From the NCBI GenBank assembly GCA_022820645.1, contig JAJEFD010000019.1, positions 128,279 through 192,278 of the forward strand: a stretch of DNA of 64,000 nt. The letters run 5' to 3'. Under the pieces are notes generated by a model. That model did no database searches. It was not told the origin of the DNA and saw nothing but the letters and a program-made list of their open reading frames with translations. Shown piece after piece: positions 7,052 to 15,976 of this stretch. Numbering within the stretch: position 1 is the stretch's first letter; each line of letters opens with the position of its first letter. The DNA is from Dehalococcoidia bacterium (GTDB lineage: Bacteria > Chloroflexota > Dehalococcoidia > Lucifugimonadales > Australimonadaceae). Both the position numbers and the translations under genes were made by a program.

Positions 7052-8602
7052 GTGGAGCAACAACTCCCCGCATTCATCGTCGGCGCGCCCCTGCTGTTCT
7101 CAGTCATCGTTCCCATCCTTGGGCGGAAATGGCGGCAGAGCGCGTTCGTCATTACGGTGGCGACGGTGGCTGTCTCTACCGTTGCGTCGGCCCTGTCTCT
7201 GGAACGAGTGCTGCGCGAGGGGACGATCCGCTACTACCTCGGCGGATGGGAGCCGCCCGTCGGCATCGAGTGGCTCATAGATGAAGTGTCGGCGTTCGTC
7301 AGCCTCGTCGTCACGAGCGTGTCTCTGCTCGTCGTGATCTCGACGCGGCGTTGGGCCGAGCGCGAAGCAGGTGACCGTCCCGGCGTCTTCTACGGCCTGG
7401 TGCTGTTGCTCCTGGCAGGACTTACCGGCATCGTCATCACAGGCGACCTCTTCAACCTTTTCGTCTTCCTGGAGATAGCGTCACTCGCCGCCTACGCGCT
7501 CGTCTTCATCGGCGGCCGCAGGGCGATGCTTGCGGGTTTCCGCTATCTCATCATCGGCTCCATCGGGGGCGCGTTCTACCTGCTGGGCGTCGGCTTCATC
7601 TACTTCGCGACCGGCACGCTGAACATGATCGAGGCACGCCAGTTGCTGGAAGAGGCGGAGAGCACGAGGGCAGTGCAGGTGGGCGCGGTGTTCATCTTCA
7701 CCGGCCTCGGCCTGAAGATGGCGCTCGTGCCGATGCATCTCTGGCTGCCGGACGCTTACGAGCATGCGCCCTCCTCCGTGAACTCGCTCATCGCGCCGGT
7801 GATGACCAAGGTCGCGGCCTTTGCGATGCTCCGCATGTTCCTGAGCGTCTTCCCACCCGGCTACCTCTCCGGCACGGTTCCCGTTGCCGACGCGCTGCTC
7901 GTACTCGGCCTGATCGGCATCGTGTTCGGCTCCGTCGCGGCGGCAGGACAGACGGACATCCGGCGGATGCTGGCGTACAGCAGCGTCAGCCAGCTTGCAT
8001 TCATCGCCGTCGGCATCGGACTGGGTACGCCGCTCGCGCTGGCCGCAGCGCTGCTGCACGTCGTGAACCACGCAGCGATGAAGGCGACGCTCTTCCTGGC
8101 GACAGCCTCCGTGCGTTTCCGGGTGGGGTTGCAGCGCACCCATAACCTTGCGGGACTGGGACCCCGCATGCCGCTGACGATGGGCGCGTTCGCGGTCGGT
8201 TCCGTGGCGATGGTCGGCATCCCACCGACTGCAGGCTTCTTCAGCAAGTGGTACATGGTGCAGGCGGGCCTCGACGAGGGTCAGTGGATAGTGGTTGCGG
8301 TCGTGCTGCTCAGCAGCTTGCTCACCGCCGTCTACCTCTTCAAGGTGTTGGAGCAGGTGTACCTGCGGCCGGCGAAACCGGAACCGTCTGAGCACGACGG
8401 CGACGAACACAGCCCGCCCGCGGACAGTGCATCGCAACCGGTCGAGCAACCGGCGATGCGTCCTGTGGTGGAGCGTGCGCGCGAGGCTCCTCTGGACGTC
8501 TGGCTCCCGCTCGTTCTGCTCGGCGCTGCGACCGTCGTACTCGGCGTGATCAACGTCGTCATCATGGAACACGTTCTGCTGCCTGGGGTTGAAGTGTCGT
8601 GA
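7052..8602 (+). CDS. mrpD: antiporter subunit D, first copy (NuoN/MrpD-like)
   Basis: A 516-residue, ~14-helix proton-translocating subunit of the NuoL/M/N family, starting at GTG 7052. Family motifs are present: a membrane-embedded glutamate in LFVFLEIASLAAYAL (~residue 145), the lysine in GLGLKMALVPMHLWLPDAY (~230), and the histidine-containing discontinuous helix ALLHVVNHAAMKATLFL (~335). A charged loop near residue 440-460 (EPSEHDGDEHSPP) precedes the last helix and is unusually acidic. Overlaps the next D-type gene by GTGA. Confidence 0.92.
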   Translation: MEQQLPAFIVGAPLLFSVIVPILGRKWRQSAFVITVATVAVSTVASALSLERVLREGTIRYYLGGWEPPVGIEWLIDEVSAFVSLVVTSVSLLVVISTRRWAEREAGDRPGVFYGLVLLLLAGLTGIVITGDLFNLFVFLEIASLAAYALVFIGGRRAMLAGFRYLIIGSIGGAFYLLGVGFIYFATGTLNMIEARQLLEEAESTRAVQVGAVFIFTGLGLKMALVPMHLWLPDAYEHAPSSVNSLIAPVMTKVAAFAMLRMFLSVFPPGYLSGTVPVADALLVLGLIGIVFGSVAAAGQTDIRRMLAYSSVSQLAFIAVGIGLGTPLALAAALLHVVNHAAMKATLFLATASVRFRVGLQRTHNLAGLGPRMPLTMGAFAVGSVAMVGIPPTAGFFSKWYMVQAGLDEGQWIVVAVVLLSSLLTAVYLFKVLEQVYLRPAKPEPSEHDGDEHSPPADSASQPVEQPAMRPVVERAREAPLDVWLPLVLLGAATVVLGVINVVIMEHVLLPGVEVS

Positions 8603-10116
8603 GCGAGACCACCGCATCCGCCTTGCCGTTCGCCGCCGTGCTCGTTCCGGTGGGGGCTGCCGTGCTTGCCGCGCTCACCACGGGACGCTGGCCGAACCTG
8701 CGCGATATGTGGGCGACGCTCGCGGGCATCGTCATGGTGGTCATCGCTGTGTTGATGCTCACCGATACGTTGGACGGACGCATCCATCGGACGATGCTGC
8801 TGGAACTCTCGCCGGGCATCGATATCGCCTTGCGGGCCGACCCGGCGGGCATGATCTTCGGCCTGCTCGTCTCGGTGCTGTGGGTACTTGCGGGCGTCTA
8901 CGCGGTCGGTTACATGCGAGGCGAGCATGAACAGAAGCAGACCCGCTTCTTCACCGCGTTTGCGCTCAGCATCGCGGCGGCGGCAGGCGTCGCGCTCGCG
9001 GAGAACCTGCTCACTTTCGTCCTGTTCTATGAACTACTCTCGCTCTTCACGTACCCGCTGGTGACACACCGGGAGACGGAGACCGCGCTGGTCGCCGGCC
9101 GGAAGTACCTTGCGTACACGCTCTCCGGCGGCCTGATGCTCATCGGCGCCACGGCTTGGCTGCACGTGCTGGGCGTGGACGCCACGTTCCAGGCGGGCGG
9201 GTTCCTCGACAGCGCGGGGTTGGACAGCGCGAAGCAGTGGGGGCTGTTCGTGCTGCTCGCGGGCGGTGTTGGTGTGAAGGCGGCGGTGATGCCGCTGCAC
9301 AGCTGGCTGCCGAGCGCGATGGTCGCGCCGACGCCGGTCTCCGCGCTGCTGCACGCCGTTGCCGTTGTCAAGGCGGGCGTGTTCGGTATGGTGCGGGTAG
9401 GGGTGTTCGTTTTCGGCGCGTCGCTGCTGGACGATATGGGCGCGTGGCTCGTGCTCGCCATCATGTCCGCCGGAACCCTCCTCATTGCCTCGATACTCGC
9501 GCTGCGCCACGACAATCTCAAACGGCGGCTGGCCTACTCCACCATCAGCCACCTCTCCTACATCGTGCTCGGCGTTGCGCTTATCGGCCCGCTTGCGCTC
9601 ACCGGTGCGCTGCTCCATATCGTGGGGCACGGGGTTACCAAGATCACGATGTTCTTCGTGGCCGGCGCCATCCACGTGCGGACGCACAAGGAGAACGTGA
9701 GTGAACTGGACGGCATCGGGCGTCAGATGCCCGTCACGATGGGCTCTTTCGCGCTTGCCTCGCTCAGCATGGTCGGCATCCCGCCGTTCATCCTCTTCAC
9801 GAGCAAGTTTTACCTCGGTTGGGGTGCGGTGGAGGTCAACCAGCAGATATTCCTCATCGTCTACCTCGTCAGCGGACTGATCGCCGCGGGCTATCTCTTT
9901 CCCATCGTCATCCGGGCGTTCCTGCGTTCGTCGCCCGACCACACGCGGTACGGCGAGGCCGACGTGCGCATGGTCGCGCCCATCGCCGTGACGGCTCTGC
10001 TCGCACTCGCCTGGGGCGTCGCGCCGGACCTGCCCCTCGGTTTCTTCGAACTCGCGTCGACCGTTGCTGATGCCGCCTTCCCGCAGTCTGTTGCGCTCGC
10101 CGGAGGGACCCCATGA
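8599..10116 (+). CDS. antiporter subunit D, second copy
   Basis: A 505-residue NuoL/M/N-family subunit with a GTG start overlapping the first mrpD stop. It carries the same functional residues: FVLFYELLSLFTYPLV (~140), GVGVKAAVMPLHSWLPSAM (~225-243) and ALLHIVGHGVTKITMFF (~335-351). It is a diverged paralogue rather than a recent duplicate; the conserved motifs differ at many positions. A second D-type subunit suggests more than one ion path in the assembled complex. Confidence 0.9.
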   Translation: MSETTASALPFAAVLVPVGAAVLAALTTGRWPNLRDMWATLAGIVMVVIAVLMLTDTLDGRIHRTMLLELSPGIDIALRADPAGMIFGLLVSVLWVLAGVYAVGYMRGEHEQKQTRFFTAFALSIAAAAGVALAENLLTFVLFYELLSLFTYPLVTHRETETALVAGRKYLAYTLSGGLMLIGATAWLHVLGVDATFQAGGFLDSAGLDSAKQWGLFVLLAGGVGVKAAVMPLHSWLPSAMVAPTPVSALLHAVAVVKAGVFGMVRVGVFVFGASLLDDMGAWLVLAIMSAGTLLIASILALRHDNLKRRLAYSTISHLSYIVLGVALIGPLALTGALLHIVGHGVTKITMFFVAGAIHVRTHKENVSELDGIGRQMPVTMGSFALASLSMVGIPPFILFTSKFYLGWGAVEVNQQIFLIVYLVSGLIAAGYLFPIVIRAFLRSSPDHTRYGEADVRMVAPIAVTALLALAWGVAPDLPLGFFELASTVADAAFPQSVALAGGTP

Positions 10117-10376
10117 CGATCGACCGCCCCATCGTGATTGCGATAGTCATCGGTGTTGTGCTCTCGGCTGTGCTCGAGGTGTTCCTTGTCGACCATCGAG
10201 AGTTCCTCTTCACGGGCAGCGACGTGCTCCTGTTCTGGGTGGGCTTCGGTTTGGTGGGCTGCATCGGCATCGTCGTCATCTCCAAGTGGGTTGGCCACAC
10301 CTTCCTGATGAAGCACGACGACCCGTACACCGGCGAGCACGTCGAGGCTGAGCCTGAGGAGCACCGCGATGGCTAG
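10113..10376 (+). CDS. small membrane protein inside the antiporter operon
   Basis: An 87-residue protein with two predicted transmembrane helices (residues ~8-25 and ~35-58) and a charged C-terminal tail rich in Asp, Glu and His (KHDDPYTGEHVEAEPEEHRD). I do not recognise the family. It is locked into the operon by a 4-base overlap upstream and an 8-base overlap downstream, so it is almost certainly translated with the complex and is likely a small accessory or assembly subunit. Confidence 0.75.
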   Translation: MTIDRPIVIAIVIGVVLSAVLEVFLVDHREFLFTGSDVLLFWVGFGLVGCIGIVVISKWVGHTFLMKHDDPYTGEHVEAEPEEHRDG

Positions 10377-12117
10377 CTTCCCGCCCGTCGCCATCATGGT
10401 CGTCGCGGCAGCCCTCGTCGCGCTGATCCCCGTGAGCATCGTCCGCAAGGCAATCACGGTCGGCGCGCCGCTGCTCGTCCTCGTCCAACTGATATGGGGG
10501 CTCGACGCGGGCGACTCCTGGACGTTCACCTGGCTCTTCCTCGAACTCGAACCGCTGCGTGCCGACGCCTTGAGCCTCGTGTTCGGGTACGTGTTCGCGA
10601 TCGCCGCGGCGCTGGGCGGTATCTACGCCTGGCACCTCAACGACCGCTACCAGCAGGCGGCCGCTCTTGGCTACGCCGGTACGTCGATAGGGGTCGTCTT
10701 CGCCGGGGACCTGCTGACACTGGTGCTCTTCTGGGAGCTGATGGCCCTTACGTCCGCCTACCTGGTCTGGGCGGGAGGTTATCCCGGCTCGCGCAGCGCA
10801 GGCACGCGCTACCTGTTCGTACACATGGTGGGGGGAAGCACACTGCTGGCGGGCGTCCTGTGGCACCTGGGCACCGGCGGCTCGCTCGACTTTACCCTCT
10901 TCGAGGGCACTATCGCCGGTTGGCTCGTCCTCGGAGGCTTCGCCATCAACGCCGCGATCGTCCCGCTGCATGCGTGGCTCACGGACGCCTACCCGGAAGC
11001 CGGGGTCACCGGCAGCGTGTTCCTGAGCGCCTTCACCACCAAGACCGCGGTCTACGTCCTGGCGCGCGGCTTCCCCGGCTGGGAGATCCTCATCATCCTC
11101 GGCGTCATCATGGCGCTCTACGGCGTCGTCTTTGCGGTGCTGGAGAACGACATCCGCCGCCTGCTTGCGTACCACATCATCAGCCAGGTGGGGTACATGG
11201 TGGCCGCCGTGGGCATCGGCACCGAGATCGCGATCAACGGAGCGGTCTCGCACGCGTTCGCCCACGTCATCTACAAGGGCCTGCTGTTCATGGGCGCCGG
11301 CGCCGCGGTCTATGCCACCGGCCGCCGCACGCTCACTGCCCTCGGCGGCATATCCGACCGCATGCGGCTGGTCGTCGTGCTCTACATGGTCGGGGCGTTT
11401 GCCATCTCGGCGTTCCCGCTGTTCAGCGGCTTCGTGTCCAAGTCGCTGGTCATCTACGCGGCTGAGAAGGAGCACATCTACTGGGCTGTTGCCCTGCTCT
11501 ATCTCGCGTCGGTGGGAACGTTCCTGCACACCGGCCTCAAGCTTCCGTACTTCACCTGGTTCGGGCCGAGGCGGGATGACATCCACGTTGGCCCGGTGCC
11601 CCGGGGGATGATCGTGGCGATGGTCCTGGCTGCGGCCTTGTGTATCGGCATCGGGGTCTACCCGACCGCGCTGTACGATCAGCTGCCCTTCACGAACACC
11701 TATGAGCCGTACTACGCCGACCACGTGGTTCGAACGCTCCAGATGCTCGGCTTTACGGCAGTTGGCTTCTGGCTGTTACGGCGCATGCTTGGCGGCGAGG
11801 CAACGATCACTATCGACACGGACTGGGTCTACCGGAAAGCCGGGCCGCTCGCACGCATTCTGATACAGACGCCACTGGAAGCCGTGTTCACCTTCTTCGA
11901 ACGCCTCGTTGGAGCTCTTGCACGGCGCGCCAGCGCCCTCGTCGTTGCCCCGGCGACAGGCTGGGCGCGCCTGTTGCTGCTCAGCGCCTACGCACGTGAA
12001 CGCGGGCCGGACGACGCGCTCGCGTTCCTTGGTCGTCCGCCTGTCGGTATCGCGCTTGCAGCCGTCCTGTTGACGTTCGTTGTCGTGGTGCTCGCCGCGC
12101 AGGCGCTCAGTGGGTAG
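10369..12117 (+). CDS. antiporter subunit D, third copy (larger, NuoL/MrpA-N-like)
   Basis: A 582-residue NuoL/M/N-family subunit, the longest of three in this operon. Key residues are in LVLFWELMALTSAYLVWAGG (~125), GGFAINAAIVPLHAWLTDAY (~190-208) and AVSHAFAHVIYKGLLFMGAG (~290-310). The C-terminus carries further hydrophobic segments after residue 460, including an amphipathic stretch (IQTPLEAVFTFFERLVGALA). With the separate MbhD- and MbhE-like genes, it could stand in for the N-terminal antiporter half of MrpA. Last gene of the operon; ychF follows after 68 bases. Confidence 0.88.
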   Translation: MASFPPVAIMVVAAALVALIPVSIVRKAITVGAPLLVLVQLIWGLDAGDSWTFTWLFLELEPLRADALSLVFGYVFAIAAALGGIYAWHLNDRYQQAAALGYAGTSIGVVFAGDLLTLVLFWELMALTSAYLVWAGGYPGSRSAGTRYLFVHMVGGSTLLAGVLWHLGTGGSLDFTLFEGTIAGWLVLGGFAINAAIVPLHAWLTDAYPEAGVTGSVFLSAFTTKTAVYVLARGFPGWEILIILGVIMALYGVVFAVLENDIRRLLAYHIISQVGYMVAAVGIGTEIAINGAVSHAFAHVIYKGLLFMGAGAAVYATGRRTLTALGGISDRMRLVVVLYMVGAFAISAFPLFSGFVSKSLVIYAAEKEHIYWAVALLYLASVGTFLHTGLKLPYFTWFGPRRDDIHVGPVPRGMIVAMVLAAALCIGIGVYPTALYDQLPFTNTYEPYYADHVVRTLQMLGFTAVGFWLLRRMLGGEATITIDTDWVYRKAGPLARILIQTPLEAVFTFFERLVGALARRASALVVAPATGWARLLLLSAYARERGPDDALAFLGRPPVGIALAAVLLTFVVVVLAAQALSG

Positions 12118-12185
12118 GGTGGGATAGAATCGGAGGCGCAGCCCCGCCGGTGCGGGGCGCTATCTTTGTCCCGCGAGGTCTGTTC

Positions 12186-13286
12186 TTGGCCATCGGCATA
12201 TTCGGCCTCCCACTCTCCGGCAAGACCACCATCTTCAACGCCGTGACGCGCGGCCACGCCGAGACCGCATCCTTCCGCAGCGGTGGGTCGCAGCCCAACA
12301 TCGGCGTTGCCAAAGTGCCCGATCCTCGCCTCGACGTGCTTGCCGAGATCTCGAAACCGAAGCGCGTCGTCCATGCCGAGGTCGAGTACATCGACATACC
12401 CGCCGCGCCGGAGGGCTTCGGGAAGACGAAGGGCATCGGCGGCGAGTACCTCAACCTCCTCCAGCGCTGCGACGCACTGCTGCTCGTGGCGCGCGCTTTC
12501 GATGACCCCTCCGTGCCGCACGTGCAGGAGACGGTCGACCCCTACCGCGACGCCGCAACATTGGAATTGGAACTCACCTTCTCCGACCTCGCGATCCTCG
12601 AACGGCGGCAAGAGCGCATCGCATCGCAGTTGCGCTCGGCGCGGCAGGCGGAGCGCGACCTGCTCACCCGCGAGCAGCACATCCTCGGCATCATCCGTGC
12701 CGGACTGGAGGACGAGGTACCCGTTCGCGAGCAGGACCTGCCTGCCGAGGCGAGGCCTTTCCTGGAGAACTTCCAACTGCTCACGGCGAAACCGCTCATC
12801 GTCGTCTTCAACATCGGCGAGGACGCCATAGACGGCGCCGACGTGATGGAGGCGGAGATGCGCAACCGGCTCGCGCGACCCGGCGTAGGCGCCGCGGCGC
12901 TCTGCGGCAAACTCGAAGCCGACCTTGCGCAGATGGAACCGGAGGACGAGACCGAGTTCCGCGAGTCGCTTGGCGCTGGCGAACCGGGCCTCGACCGAAT
13001 GATCAACCTTTCCTACGATCTGCTCGGCCTTGTCTCGTTCCTGACGACCGGTGAAGACGAAACCCGCGCGTGGACGATCACGAAAGGGATGAGCGCGGTG
13101 GAGGCGGCGGGCAAGATACACTCGGACATCCAGCGCGGCTTTATCCGTGCTGAAGTCGTCGCCTACGAGGACCTCGCCCGCACACGCAGCATCGCCGAGG
13201 CGCGCAAGCAGGCGCTCCTTCGCACCGAGGGCAAGACCTACGTCATGCGCGACGGCGACGTTGTCAACTTCCTGTTCAACGTCTAG
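12186..13286 (+). CDS. ychF: YchF/OLA1-family ribosome-associated P-loop ATPase
   Basis: A 366-residue protein starting at TTG 12186; starting here gives the normal N-terminus MAIGIFGLPLSGKTT, with a CGAGGT ribosome site about 7 bases upstream. The P-loop reads GLPLSGKTT instead of the usual GLPNVGKST. A coiled-coil segment lies around residues 135-165. The C-terminal TGS-like domain ends in the characteristic TEGKTYVMRDGDVVNFLFNV. YchF binds ribosomes and ATP and takes part in stress and translation control. It is followed after 14 bases by hemW, probably in one transcript. Confidence 0.92.
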   Translation: MAIGIFGLPLSGKTTIFNAVTRGHAETASFRSGGSQPNIGVAKVPDPRLDVLAEISKPKRVVHAEVEYIDIPAAPEGFGKTKGIGGEYLNLLQRCDALLLVARAFDDPSVPHVQETVDPYRDAATLELELTFSDLAILERRQERIASQLRSARQAERDLLTREQHILGIIRAGLEDEVPVREQDLPAEARPFLENFQLLTAKPLIVVFNIGEDAIDGADVMEAEMRNRLARPGVGAAALCGKLEADLAQMEPEDETEFRESLGAGEPGLDRMINLSYDLLGLVSFLTTGEDETRAWTITKGMSAVEAAGKIHSDIQRGFIRAEVVAYEDLARTRSIAEARKQALLRTEGKTYVMRDGDVVNFLFNV

Positions 13287-13300
13287 CGGGAGGGCACAAC

Positions 13301-14530
13301 ATGCAACCGCCCCTGAGCGGCAGGCTCGCGCTCTACGTCCACATCCCCTTCTGCGAGTCCAAGTGTCCCTATTGCGACTTCAACACCTACGCGGGCATCG
13401 AGCCGCTCATGCCCTCCTACGTTTCAGCGCTCGCGAGGGAGATCGAGCAGTGGGGCGCGTGGCTCGACAGGCCGACGCTTGCGAGCGTCTTCTTCGGCGG
13501 CGGTACGCCGTCCTACCTCCCCCCGCGCGACCTTCAACGCCTGATGGGAACGATACGCACTGCCTTCCTGTTGCCGGACGGAGCCGAGGCGACGCTGGAG
13601 GCGAACCCCGGCGACTGCACCTCCGATCGGCTGCTCGCCATGCACGAAGCCGGGTTCAACCGCATCTCCATCGGGGTGCAGTCGTTCGACGACGCTGAAC
13701 TCACGATGCTCGGACGCCGCCACGACGCCGCACGTGCCAGCCAGGCGGTGGTCGAAGCCCGCAACGCGGGGTTCGAGAACGTGAGCATCGACCTCATGTT
13801 CGGGCTGCCCGATCAGCCCGTCGCTACATGGGAGCGCTCCGTCGAGCAGGCGGTCCGGCTGGACACGGACCACCTGTCCGCCTACGCCCTCACGCTGGAA
13901 CCCGGTACACCGCTGGAGGCCGACGTGCGCCTCGGCAGGACGCCGGACCCCGATCCCGACCTTGCAGCGGAGATGTACCTCCTCGCGCAGACGATGCTCG
14001 CCGGCGCAGGGCTACAGCAGTACGAGATATCCAACTGGGCAAAGCAGGGCAGGGAGAGCACGCACAACCTCGCCTACTGGCGCAGCCTGCCATACCTGGG
14101 TGTCGGCCCCGGCGCGCACAGTTACCTCTACGGCGCCGGCGCTCTCGACCGATCCGGCGTGCGCTTCGCCAACGTCAACCCGCCCCGCGCCTACATCGAA
14201 CGGGTCAATGCGTGGATCGCTAACGGCCTTCTCGATGCTGACGCCGTCAGCACAGCCGCCGCGACCGGCTACTGCGAACCCGTGGACAGCCGGGACGCCA
14301 TGGCGGAGACGATGATGATGGGCCTGCGCCTCAATGCGGGAGTTGCCGATGCCTCGTTCCGTGAGCGCTTCGGCGAGGGCATCGCGGGTGCGTTCCCCGG
14401 CCCGACGGCGGAGTGTATCGAGCTCGGCCTGCTGGAGTGGGCTGGGGGAGCCCTGCGGCTCACCGAGGGCGGACGGCTCCTCGGCAACGAGGCGTTCTCC
14501 CGTTTCGTAGGCGCTGCAAACACACCCTGA
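13301..14530 (+). CDS. hemW: radical SAM heme chaperone HemW (coproporphyrinogen oxidase-like)
   Basis: A 409-residue radical SAM enzyme. The [4Fe-4S]-binding cysteines are in CESKCPYC (residues 18, 22, 25), followed by DFNTYAG as in HemW. FFGGGTPSYLPP, GVQSFDDAELTMLGR and the C-terminal LGVGPGAHSYL are further family landmarks. HemW-type proteins deliver heme to respiratory enzymes; oxygen-independent coproporphyrinogen oxidase (HemN) has an extra cysteine after the cluster motif, which here is the FN position, so the chaperone assignment is preferred. Good ribosome site (GGGAGGG) before ATG 13301. Confidence 0.9.
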   Translation: MQPPLSGRLALYVHIPFCESKCPYCDFNTYAGIEPLMPSYVSALAREIEQWGAWLDRPTLASVFFGGGTPSYLPPRDLQRLMGTIRTAFLLPDGAEATLEANPGDCTSDRLLAMHEAGFNRISIGVQSFDDAELTMLGRRHDAARASQAVVEARNAGFENVSIDLMFGLPDQPVATWERSVEQAVRLDTDHLSAYALTLEPGTPLEADVRLGRTPDPDPDLAAEMYLLAQTMLAGAGLQQYEISNWAKQGRESTHNLAYWRSLPYLGVGPGAHSYLYGAGALDRSGVRFANVNPPRAYIERVNAWIANGLLDADAVSTAAATGYCEPVDSRDAMAETMMMGLRLNAGVADASFRERFGEGIAGAFPGPTAECIELGLLEWAGGALRLTEGGRLLGNEAFSRFVGAANTP

Positions 14531-14608
14531 AACGCCCACTCGACGGCAGGGCGTAAAAAGCGCACAATCCGCCTACAGGTGAGGAGACCCACATCCAAGG
14601 AGGGCGCG

Positions 14609-15916
14609 ATGGTTACGACAGCAGAGGAGACCGCCAGCACCACGAAGCGCATCAACATCGGGGTCATCGGCATCGGTGTCGGAGGACTGGAGATACTTCG
14701 CTCGGTTGTGCAGCAGCCGGACATCGTTCACCTGGCTGCCGGGTGCGACGTTGTTCCTGTCACGCGGGAACGCTTCCAGGAGCGCTTCCCTGATGCGAAG
14801 GTGTACGAGAGCGCGGAGGACATCTGCAAGGACCCCGACGTAGACGCCGTCTACATCGCGTCTCCGAACCGCTTCCACGCCGAGCACACGATCACGGCGG
14901 CCCGTCATGGGAAGCACGTCATGGTCGAGAAACCCATGGCCATCTCGCTCAAGGAGACCGAGCAGATGGTCGAGGAGTGCGACAAGGCCGGAGTGCACCT
15001 CGTCTGCGCCCACACCGCCAGCTTCGGGCTGCCCTACCGGACGATGCGGAAGATCATCGACTCCGGGGAGATCGGCGCGGTGCGCGCCATCCACCTCATC
15101 GCCTACACGGACTGGATGCTGCGGCCACGGACGCCGGATGAACTCGACTTTTCCCAGGGCGGCGGCGTGCCATACCGGCAGGGCCCGCACCAGATCGACA
15201 CCGTCCGGCTGCTGGGCGGCGGCATGGTCAAGCGTGTCTGGGGCAAGGTCGGCCAGTGGATGCCGGAGCGCCCCATGCCCGGCTACTACACCGCCCACTT
15301 CGAGTTCGAGGACGGCACCGTTGCCACGGCGACCCACAACGGTTACGGCTACTTCACGCTGAGCGAGGTCAACGGGCCTGCCGCCGGGCGCAGTTCCATA
15401 GAGAACCTCGTGCGCATCAGGAAAGAGATGCAGAGCGGTACCCGCAACGAGGAAGCCGATAAGCAAGACCTGCGTATCGGCGGGAAGATCGAGGCTCAAC
15501 AGTTCGCGGATGCGCTCCGGTCTGACGGCGGCCGCGGCAACTTCGGACGACAGATCGCCCGTGAACCGGGCGACCGTTCAGGGCTCAACGACACCGGCGA
15601 CCCGGGCACGATATTCGTGACCTGCGACCACGGCGACATGCGCATCGGCTCGCGGGGCGTCCTCGTCTACGACGACGACGGCGTGCGCGAGGTCACAGGC
15701 GAATCAGGTGTCCACAGCCGGGGAGAGGTGCACGAGCTCTACGACGCGGTCGTCAATGGCAAGCCGGTCTACCACTCGGGCCGCTGGGGCATGGCAACTG
15801 CCGAGGCTATCTTCGCGATGGTCGAGTCTTCCCAGACGGGCAAGGTAGTCGAGCTCAGCCACCAGGTGCCCGTGCACCCCGAGTACGACGCGGACCTGAA
15901 GGTGGTGCCGATCTAA
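14609..15916 (+). CDS. Gfo/Idh/MocA-family oxidoreductase
   Basis: A 435-residue NAD(P)-dependent dehydrogenase. The Rossmann motif GVIGIGVGGLEILRS is near residues 16-30, and the family catalytic signature EKPMAISLKETEQMV is near 107-121. The C-terminal half is the Gfo/Idh substrate domain; the pieces GGGVPYRQGPHQIDTVRLLG and YHSGRWGMATAEAI resemble phthalate or sugar dehydrogenases of this superfamily. The start is ATG 14609, chosen for the AAGGAGG box 5 bases upstream. The next gene is a Rieske oxygenase in the same direction (60-base gap), a pairing seen in aromatic-acid catabolism; the substrate is not deducible. Confidence 0.9.
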   Translation: MVTTAEETASTTKRINIGVIGIGVGGLEILRSVVQQPDIVHLAAGCDVVPVTRERFQERFPDAKVYESAEDICKDPDVDAVYIASPNRFHAEHTITAARHGKHVMVEKPMAISLKETEQMVEECDKAGVHLVCAHTASFGLPYRTMRKIIDSGEIGAVRAIHLIAYTDWMLRPRTPDELDFSQGGGVPYRQGPHQIDTVRLLGGGMVKRVWGKVGQWMPERPMPGYYTAHFEFEDGTVATATHNGYGYFTLSEVNGPAAGRSSIENLVRIRKEMQSGTRNEEADKQDLRIGGKIEAQQFADALRSDGGRGNFGRQIAREPGDRSGLNDTGDPGTIFVTCDHGDMRIGSRGVLVYDDDGVREVTGESGVHSRGEVHELYDAVVNGKPVYHSGRWGMATAEAIFAMVESSQTGKVVELSHQVPVHPEYDADLKVVPI

Positions 15917-15976
15917 ACGCTGAGGGCTGTCCAACATGGTCGATGGCCAGCCGTTGTTGCGTGGAGGAGGGTTCCG

